From: a virus
Strand: one strand, 5' to 3'
IMG/VR virus record: IMGVR_UViG_3300012920_003795
Span: 1-28,176 of that record
DNA: 28,176 bases
Shown here: positions 27,530 through 28,176 of the stretch, one piece after another
Layout: each line of letters starts with the position of its first letter
Position numbering within the stretch: the stretch's first letter is position 1
Notes under the pieces: generated by a model
Database searches by the model: none
Told to the model about the DNA's origin: nothing
The model's input: the letters and a program-made list of their open reading frames with translations, nothing else
Translations under genes and position numbers: made by a program

Positions 27530-28176
27530 ATGAGCTTTGCTGATCTTAAGTCCAAATCAATGGACGTTTCAAAACTGGTAACTGCCGCTAACGAAATGAC
27601 TGGTGGCACTACTGAGAAAAAATCCTACGGTGATGACCGTTTCTGGAAACCAACAGTTGACGAAGGTGGTAACGGGTATGCCGTTATCAGATTCTTGCCT
27701 GCTGGTGAAGGACAAGAATTACCTTGGGTACGTTATTGGGATCACTTCTTCAAAGGCCCTTCTGGACAGTGGTACATTGAGAAGTCTCTGACTACAATTG
27801 GTCAGAATGATCCTGTGTCTGAATTGAATTCCCGTCTGTGGAATTCTGGTGTCGAAGATGACAAGGAGATTGCACGTAAGCAGAAGCGTAGACATCACTA
27901 TGTGTCTAACATCCTAGTTGTTAATGACCCATCCAACCCAGCGAACAATGGGAAAGTATTTCTCTATGATTTTGGAAAGAAGATTTTCGACAAGATCATG
28001 GATAAGATGCAACCTGAGTTTCCCGGCGAGGAACCAGTGAACCCATTCGACTTCTGGAATGGTGCAGACTTCCAACTCAAGATTCGTAACGTTGCGGGTT
28101 ACCGTAACTATGACAAGTCTGAGTTCAAGGCTCCGTCTGCATTGTTTGAAGCGGATGAGGTAAAACTCGAAGCAAC
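27530..28176 (+). CDS. 32: T4 gp32-like ssDNA-binding protein, cut by window end
   Basis: The first 215 residues of the helix-destabilising protein that coats single-stranded DNA in replication, repair and recombination. The ATG at 27530 follows CGGAGA at 27519-27524. YAVIRFLPAGEGQELPW, then WYIEKS, and SNILVVNDPSNPANNGKVFL, FGKKIFDKI line up with T4 gp32 (AVIRFLP, WYIET, ANILVVKDP, GKVF, FGKKIWDKI). Where T4 has the zinc-binding Cys77, Cys87 and Cys90, the segment SLTTIGQNDPVSEL has none, so the zinc subdomain is replaced or collapsed. The C-terminal acidic tail, which binds partner proteins, lies beyond the window. Confidence 0.95.
   Translation, partial: MSFADLKSKSMDVSKLVTAANEMTGGTTEKKSYGDDRFWKPTVDEGGNGYAVIRFLPAGEGQELPWVRYWDHFFKGPSGQWYIEKSLTTIGQNDPVSELNSRLWNSGVEDDKEIARKQKRRHHYVSNILVVNDPSNPANNGKVFLYDFGKKIFDKIMDKMQPEFPGEEPVNPFDFWNGADFQLKIRNVAGYRNYDKSEFKAPSALFEADEVKLEA

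Noticed and set aside
1-28176. tRNA genes, CRISPR arrays, insertion sequences, integrase or attachment sites
   Set aside because: No cloverleaf-like or regularly spaced repeat was seen by eye, and no transposase or integrase motif occurs in any frame. A tRNA scan was not possible, so a degenerate tRNA cannot be fully excluded.

Overview
The window looks like part of the genome of a T4-like (contractile-tailed) marine bacteriophage. The strongest markers are a T4 gp32-type single-stranded DNA-binding protein (27530 to the window end), a T4 gp33-type late-transcription co-activator (26013-26270), PhoH (1150-1851), a T4-type lysozyme (1844-2299) and copies of the T4 late-promoter box TATAAATA. 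Several small proteins also resemble families conserved in marine T4-like phages. The DNA is AT-rich, genes are packed tightly with many ATGA, GTGA, TTGA and TAATG overlaps, and there is no gene-free stretch of 300 bases. No photosynthesis gene, tRNA, CRISPR array, integrase or transposon was seen. The host cannot be read from the sequence; a marine heterotrophic bacterium or a cyanobacterium are both possible.

Layout. (1) 1-2491: small phage proteins, PhoH and the endolysin. (2) 2427-17373: a long block, all on the + strand, of sugar-handling and tailoring genes. It holds four GT-A/GT8-like or GT25-like glycosyltransferases, one further GT-A-like enzyme, a GT-B/GT9-like protein, a HAD hydrolase, a NodU-type carbamoyltransferase, a radical SAM/SPASM enzyme, a ferritin-like diiron protein, a class I glutamine amidotransferase, a cupin, two SAM methyltransferases and up to four sulfotransferase-like proteins. 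Small membrane or secreted proteins are interspersed. (3) 17363-19483: an overlapping Rz/Rz1-type spanin pair, a conserved small protein, a thermonuclease-like nuclease, a protein with sialyltransferase-like (GT42) motifs and a 40-residue membrane protein. (4) 19512-21546: a P-loop kinase with a T4-style capsid-targeting N-terminus, converging on two minus-strand genes that have their own late promoter. (5) 21597-27467: many short genes behind host-type promoters (TTGCCA/TTGACA, about 17-18 bases, TATAAT-like). These include a phage-borne ribosomal protein bS21, a SprT-like protease, a WYL_2/DUF2693-like protein, gp33 and two tandem 2OG-Fe(II) oxygenases. (6) gene 32, behind overlapping host-type and late promoters.

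How the genes may work together. Regions 2 and 3 read as a phage-encoded pathway that builds a glycan and decorates it by sulfation, methylation, carbamoylation and possibly oxidation or amidation. The product could sit on the virion or on the host surface; part of the set, especially the carbamoyltransferase, could instead act on modified DNA bases. Lysis genes are scattered: endolysin at 1844, a possible holin with an EF-hand at 5490, spanins at 17363/17712. Two promoter classes can be read directly. The host-type promoters cluster in region 5, as expected for early or middle genes. The TATAAATA boxes stand before the ferritin-like gene, the capsid-targeted kinase, the minus-strand pair and gene 32, and gp33 supplies part of the machinery that would use them.
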